8,902 nt of DNA from CAYSZB01 sp964435475 (GTDB lineage: Bacteria; Chloroflexota; Anaerolineae; Anaerolineales; Anaerolineaceae): NCBI GenBank assembly GCA_964435475.1, contig CAYSZB010000081.1:1-8902 (forward strand), read 5' to 3'. Under the pieces are notes generated by a model that saw nothing but the letters and a program-made list of their open reading frames with translations, was not told the DNA's origin and searched no databases. This document shows positions 6,254 through 8,902 of this stretch, piece by piece. Numbering within the stretch: position 1 is the first letter of the stretch; each line of letters starts with the position of its first letter. Made by a program: the position numbers and the translations under genes.

Positions 6254-8344
6254 ATGAGTGATATCGCAGCGTTCTTTAATCCCAAGGGCGTAGCCATTAT
6301 AGGCGCTTCAGCAAAGCCAAACAAGCTGAGCTATGGAATCGTTGAAAACCTGACCAGGTACGGATATAAAGGTGCGATCTACCCGATCAACCCGAATGCA
6401 GAGACCATTTTAGGCCTGAAATGTTATGATGATGTCAGGGACGTGCCTGACCCTGTTGAACTGGGGGTGATCGTGCTGCCGGCGGGGATGACGGTTGAGG
6501 CTTTAAGAGGGTGTGCCGAGCGCAAGATCAAGGCGGTGATCATCATCTCTGGTGGATTCAGAGAGATTGGCGAAAGTGGGCGGCAGTTGGAGGAGATGTG
6601 CCTGCAGATCGCCAGGGAAAATGGGATGCGGATCATTGGACCCAACTGCGTGGGCACAATGGATATGTACAGCGGGTTGGATTCCACGTTCATTAAGGGA
6701 ATGCCAGGGAAGGGGGCGATCGGGTTCGTTTCGCAATCGGGGGCGGTGTGCGGCGGGGTGGTTGACCTGTTGATCGATAAACATATCGGTTTTTCACATT
6801 TCGCCAGCCTGGGAAATGAAATGGACGTCAGCGAGGCTGATGTGATCGAATTCTTTGGCGATGACCCGCGGGTAAAGGTGATCGCGGCCTATATCGAGGG
6901 GGTGAAGGACGGCAAAAGGTTCATGGAAGTGGCGGGCAAGGTCAGCCAAAAGAAACCAATCGTGCTATTGAAAGCCGGGCGTTCGGACGCAGGGGCAAGA
7001 GCTGTCTCTTCTCATACTGGTTCATTGGCGGGGTCCTACACAGCTTATCGAGCGGCTTTCAAGCAGTGCGGGGTGATCGAAGTGGGGACCGTGCAGGACC
7101 TGTTCAATATCGCGTTGGGTTTTGCCTGCCTGGAAATGCCGAAGGATTACCGGGCGGCGATCGTAACCAACGCCGGGGGGCCGGCGGCGCTGGCTTCGGA
7201 CAGCCTGGCGGCACATGGGTCCAGACTGGCGGATATCTCTGAGACAACCAAAGCAGAGTTGAGGCTCAAATTGAACCCCAGCGCACAGGTGGGCAACCCG
7301 ATCGACATTTTGGGCGCGGCTGAGCCGGCAGAGTATGATGCCTGTTTGAAAGCACTGGGCAAAGATGAAGGCGTGGATGTTTTGCTGCCGATCCTGGTGC
7401 CGCAGGCACTGGTGAACCCGGTTGATGTGGCACAAAGTTTTGTTGAAAATGCGCACAGCGGAAAGCCACTGCTTGCGTGCATGATGGGCGAGCAGAGCGT
7501 TGGCGAAGCACGCAGGGTGCTGCATGCTAACAACGTGCCGATGTACCAGTACCCGGAAGATATGGGTATTGTCCTGGGCGGCATGCAGCAGTACGGCAAT
7601 TATTTAATGCGATCACATACCAGGGTTTCGGCTGAAAATGGCGGAAAAAGGGAGAAAGTCCGGCAGATCATGGCAAGGTTTGCGGGCCGAAAGTCACTGG
7701 GAGAATATGAGACCCGGGCAGTGCTGGAAGCTTACGGGGTTCCCGTGGTACCGGGCGGATTTGCAGACAGCGCAAGCGCAGCAGGCAAGATCGCCGGTGA
7801 GATCGGCTTCCCGGTGGTGATCAAGATCGTATCGGAAGACATCCTGCACAAATCGGATGCGGGTGGGATCCGGCTGAACTTGAATAGTGCGGATGAGGTC
7901 AGAAATGCTAATGAGGAAATGATGACCCACATCCTAAAGACACATCCCAAGGCACATCTGGACGGTGTTCTGGTGGAAAAAATGGTGGGCAAGGGACAGG
8001 AAGTGATCATTGGCATGCAGCATGACCCGACATTTGGGCCTATGGTCATGTTCGGGATGGGCGGGATCTACGTCGAGCTGATCAAGGATGTGGCATTCAG
8101 GATTGCACCTTTGACCAAAGAAGATATTCTCGAGATGATCGATGATACTTATGCGGGAAAGCTTTTGAGGGGGTTCAGGGGGGAGGGCGCGTCTGATCTG
8201 GAAGCGGTGGTTGAGACCATCGGGAAGGTCGCACAACTGGCAGTGGACCACCCGAATATCCAGGAATTTGAGATCAACCCGTTGATCGTTTATGAGGCTG
8301 GAAAAGGAACGATTGCCCTGGACAGCCGGGCGATCCTGGTTTGA
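6254..8344 (+). CDS. Acetate/acyl-CoA synthetase (ADP-forming), fused alpha-beta form
   Basis: Cytoplasmic enzyme that converts an acyl-CoA (typically acetyl-CoA) with ADP and phosphate into the acid, CoA and ATP, a substrate-level phosphorylation step in many fermenting anaerobes and archaea. Domains in order: CoA-binding Rossmann domain (about 5-100, GVAIIGASAKPNKLSYG at 12-28); succinyl-CoA-ligase-like domains (about 150-450) with GFVSQSGAV (157-165), YIEG (213-216) and the phosphohistidine loop SSHTGSLAG (252-260, H254); and a C-terminal ATP-grasp domain (about 475-696) with VVIKIVSEDILHKSDAGGI (521-539, H532), the second histidine site of this family, and EFEINPL (671-677). The length of 696 matches single-chain alpha-beta fusions. 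There is no extra acetyltransferase (Pat-like) domain. AGGAG at 6237-6241 lies 12 nt before the ATG, a slightly long spacing. It is transcribed divergently from the helicase operon, with the DUF4342 gene 53 nt downstream. Acyl specificity cannot be read from sequence. Confidence 0.95.
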   Translation: MSDIAAFFNPKGVAIIGASAKPNKLSYGIVENLTRYGYKGAIYPINPNAETILGLKCYDDVRDVPDPVELGVIVLPAGMTVEALRGCAERKIKAVIIISGGFREIGESGRQLEEMCLQIARENGMRIIGPNCVGTMDMYSGLDSTFIKGMPGKGAIGFVSQSGAVCGGVVDLLIDKHIGFSHFASLGNEMDVSEADVIEFFGDDPRVKVIAAYIEGVKDGKRFMEVAGKVSQKKPIVLLKAGRSDAGARAVSSHTGSLAGSYTAYRAAFKQCGVIEVGTVQDLFNIALGFACLEMPKDYRAAIVTNAGGPAALASDSLAAHGSRLADISETTKAELRLKLNPSAQVGNPIDILGAAEPAEYDACLKALGKDEGVDVLLPILVPQALVNPVDVAQSFVENAHSGKPLLACMMGEQSVGEARRVLHANNVPMYQYPEDMGIVLGGMQQYGNYLMRSHTRVSAENGGKREKVRQIMARFAGRKSLGEYETRAVLEAYGVPVVPGGFADSASAAGKIAGEIGFPVVIKIVSEDILHKSDAGGIRLNLNSADEVRNANEEMMTHILKTHPKAHLDGVLVEKMVGKGQEVIIGMQHDPTFGPMVMFGMGGIYVELIKDVAFRIAPLTKEDILEMIDDTYAGKLLRGFRGEGASDLEAVVETIGKVAQLAVDHPNIQEFEINPLIVYEAGKGTIALDSRAILV

Positions 8345-8384
8345 TTTGGGTAGATAATAATGTTTGTAAGGATGTGATAGATCA

Positions 8385-8390
8385 AAGGAG
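8385..8390 (+). promoter_or_regulatory. Ribosome binding site of the DUF4342 gene
   Basis: AAGGAG, 7 nt before the ATG at 8398: near-consensus sequence and spacing, which fixes the start. The 53-bp gap between the synthetase stop and this ATG holds no convincing promoter or terminator, so read-through from the synthetase gene is likely. Confidence 0.75.
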
Positions 8391-8397
8391 TTAGACA

Positions 8398-8655
8398 ATG
8401 GCTGAAGACCCGAAAACTGAGGAATTCCGCATTTCAGGCGAAGAAGTGATCGCCAAGATAAAAGAGCTGCTGCACGAAGGAAATGTCAGGAAGATCATCC
8501 TGAAGGATGAAAAAGGAGTGACATTAATTGAAATCCCGCTGACGATCGGTGTGATCGGGGCGGTGCTGCTGCCGGTGTGGGCAGCGATCGGGGCGATTGC
8601 GGCCATGGCAGCCAAACTGACCCTGGTAGTGGAGAGATCAGAAGACAAGCCGTAG
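8398..8655 (+). CDS. DUF4342 family small protein with a hydrophobic C-terminal segment
   Basis: An 85-residue protein that matches my knowledge of the DUF4342 family. It has an N-terminal ISGEEVIAKIKELLHEGNVR helix (12-31), a KIILKDEKG-x-TLIEIPLT beta unit (32-49) and then a glycine/alanine-rich hydrophobic stretch (about 49-72, GVIGAVLLPVWAAIGAIAAM at 51-70) that could be one membrane helix or hairpin. It ends LTLVVERSEDKP. The family has no established function; some related proteins carry a ubiquitin-associated-like helical domain at the N-terminus. The start is set by a strong Shine-Dalgarno, and the gene ends with tandem TAG TAA stops. It probably shares a transcript with the acyl-CoA synthetase, but I see nothing that links the two functionally. 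Confidence 0.85.
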   Translation: MAEDPKTEEFRISGEEVIAKIKELLHEGNVRKIILKDEKGVTLIEIPLTIGVIGAVLLPVWAAIGAIAAMAAKLTLVVERSEDKP

Positions 8656-8665
8656 TAAATAAAAA

Positions 8666-8687
8666 GCCTGCATCCTGGGATGCAGGC
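8666..8687 (-). terminator. Rho-independent hairpin terminator between convergent genes
   Basis: Perfect 10-bp inverted repeat, GCCTGCATCC / GGATGCAGGC, around a central TG; in practice a 9-bp stem with a CTGG-type tetraloop. On the minus strand the stem begins 13 nt after the ugd stop and runs straight into TTTTTATTT, a classic U-tract. On the plus strand the stem lies 10 nt after the DUF4342 stop, but the next T-rich run (TTATTTTA) starts about 9 nt past the stem. Termination is therefore expected to be strong leftward and weaker rightward. Confidence 0.85.
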
Positions 8688-8700
8688 CTGAGCAGTTATT

Positions 8701-8902
8701 TTAGCGGCGGCCCATACTCTTGTAAGTAAAGCCGGCAGCCCGGATCGTCGCCGGGTCGTAAATGTTACGCCCATCGATGATGATGTGGTTTCGCATGGCC
8801 TGGTGTAAAGCGGCAAGGTCGAGATAGAAGAATTCCGGCCATTCGGTGACGATGACAAGTGCGTCTGCACCTTTGGCTGCTTCGTAGGGGGAACTGACAT
8901 AG
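8701..8902 (-). CDS. ugd: UDP-glucose 6-dehydrogenase, C-terminal end (cut by window edge)
   Basis: The enzyme oxidises UDP-glucose to UDP-glucuronate with NAD+, supplying precursors for exopolysaccharide and envelope sugars. Only the last 66 codons and the TAA stop (8701-8703) are in the window. Translation leftward from the right edge gives the C-terminal UDP-binding domain signatures: SSPYEAAKGADALVIVTEWP (3-22 of the visible part), LDLAALHQAM (27-36), IIIDGRNIYDP (40-50) and the family's closing GFTYKSMGR (57-65). These are diagnostic of the UDP-glucose/GDP-mannose dehydrogenase family; the TEW and DGRN motifs favour UDP-glucose dehydrogenase over mannose or N-acetyl-sugar variants. The gene converges on the DUF4342 gene across a shared hairpin terminator. 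A longer antisense frame covering 8391-8900 is a shadow of this gene. Confidence 0.9.
   Translation of the reverse strand, partial: YVSSPYEAAKGADALVIVTEWPEFFYLDLAALHQAMRNHIIIDGRNIYDPATIRAAGFTYKSMGRR

Noticed and set aside
7022..7599. Minus-strand open frames of 167 and 150 codons inside the acyl-CoA synthetase
   Set aside because: They are antisense shadows of a gene with intact catalytic motifs on the plus strand.
8345..8397. Promoter in the synthetase-DUF4342 gap (TTGATT, GATAAT-like words)
   Set aside because: The AT-rich words are not at a workable -35/-10 spacing: TTGATT at 8341-8346 and GATAAT at 8353-8358 are only 6 bp apart.
8391..8900. 169-codon open frame on the minus strand
   Set aside because: It crosses the terminator and lies antisense to DUF4342. 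Its right part is out of frame with the ugd C-terminus, whose conserved motifs (TEW, DGRN, GFTY) are in another frame.

Overview
The window looks like chromosomal DNA from a GC-rich anaerobic bacterium. The protein set fits a fermentative member of the Chloroflexota (Anaerolineae-like): a fused ADP-forming acetyl-CoA synthetase, a DUF4342 protein, and a RecJ/helicase/nuclease cluster. That placement is inferred from gene content and was not tested by any search. I see no tRNA, rRNA, CRISPR array, insertion sequence or phage gene.

Left part (1-6162, minus strand): four tightly packed genes read leftward as one apparent operon. In transcription order they are (1) a 707-residue UvrD-fold protein with an intact Walker A but degenerate later motifs, resembling the inactive motor of AddB; (2) a 748-residue UvrD/PcrA-type helicase with all motifs intact, overlapping gene 1 by 8 nt; (3) a 279-residue PD-(D/E)XK nuclease with the four-cysteine iron-sulfur layout of AddB and Cas4, 24 nt further on; and (4) RecJ, starting 3 nt after the nuclease stop and cut by the window edge after 310 codons. 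Together they carry the parts of an AddAB/RecBCD-type helicase-nuclease as separate polypeptides, plus a 5'-3' single-strand exonuclease. The natural reading is double-strand-break end processing for recombination.

Middle (6163-6253): a 91-bp divergent promoter region. Each strand has a GTATAAT -10 element, and the two form an exact 7-bp inverted repeat. The leftward one lies 6 nt upstream of the GTG start of gene 1, which suggests a leaderless transcript.

Right part (6254-8902): a rightward gene for a 696-residue fused ADP-forming acetate/acyl-CoA synthetase, which makes ATP from acyl-CoA thioesters at the end of fermentation. A small DUF4342 protein with a hydrophobic C-terminal segment follows. 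A strong hairpin terminator separates this pair from a convergent leftward gene, of which only the last 66 codons of a UDP-glucose 6-dehydrogenase are present.

Two real genes, recJ (1-932) and ugd (8701-8902), run off the window edges. They were recognised only by direct translation, and longer antisense frames shadow both. The plus strand is G-rich over the whole window whichever strand is coding, which explains the many long antisense open frames inside the left operon.
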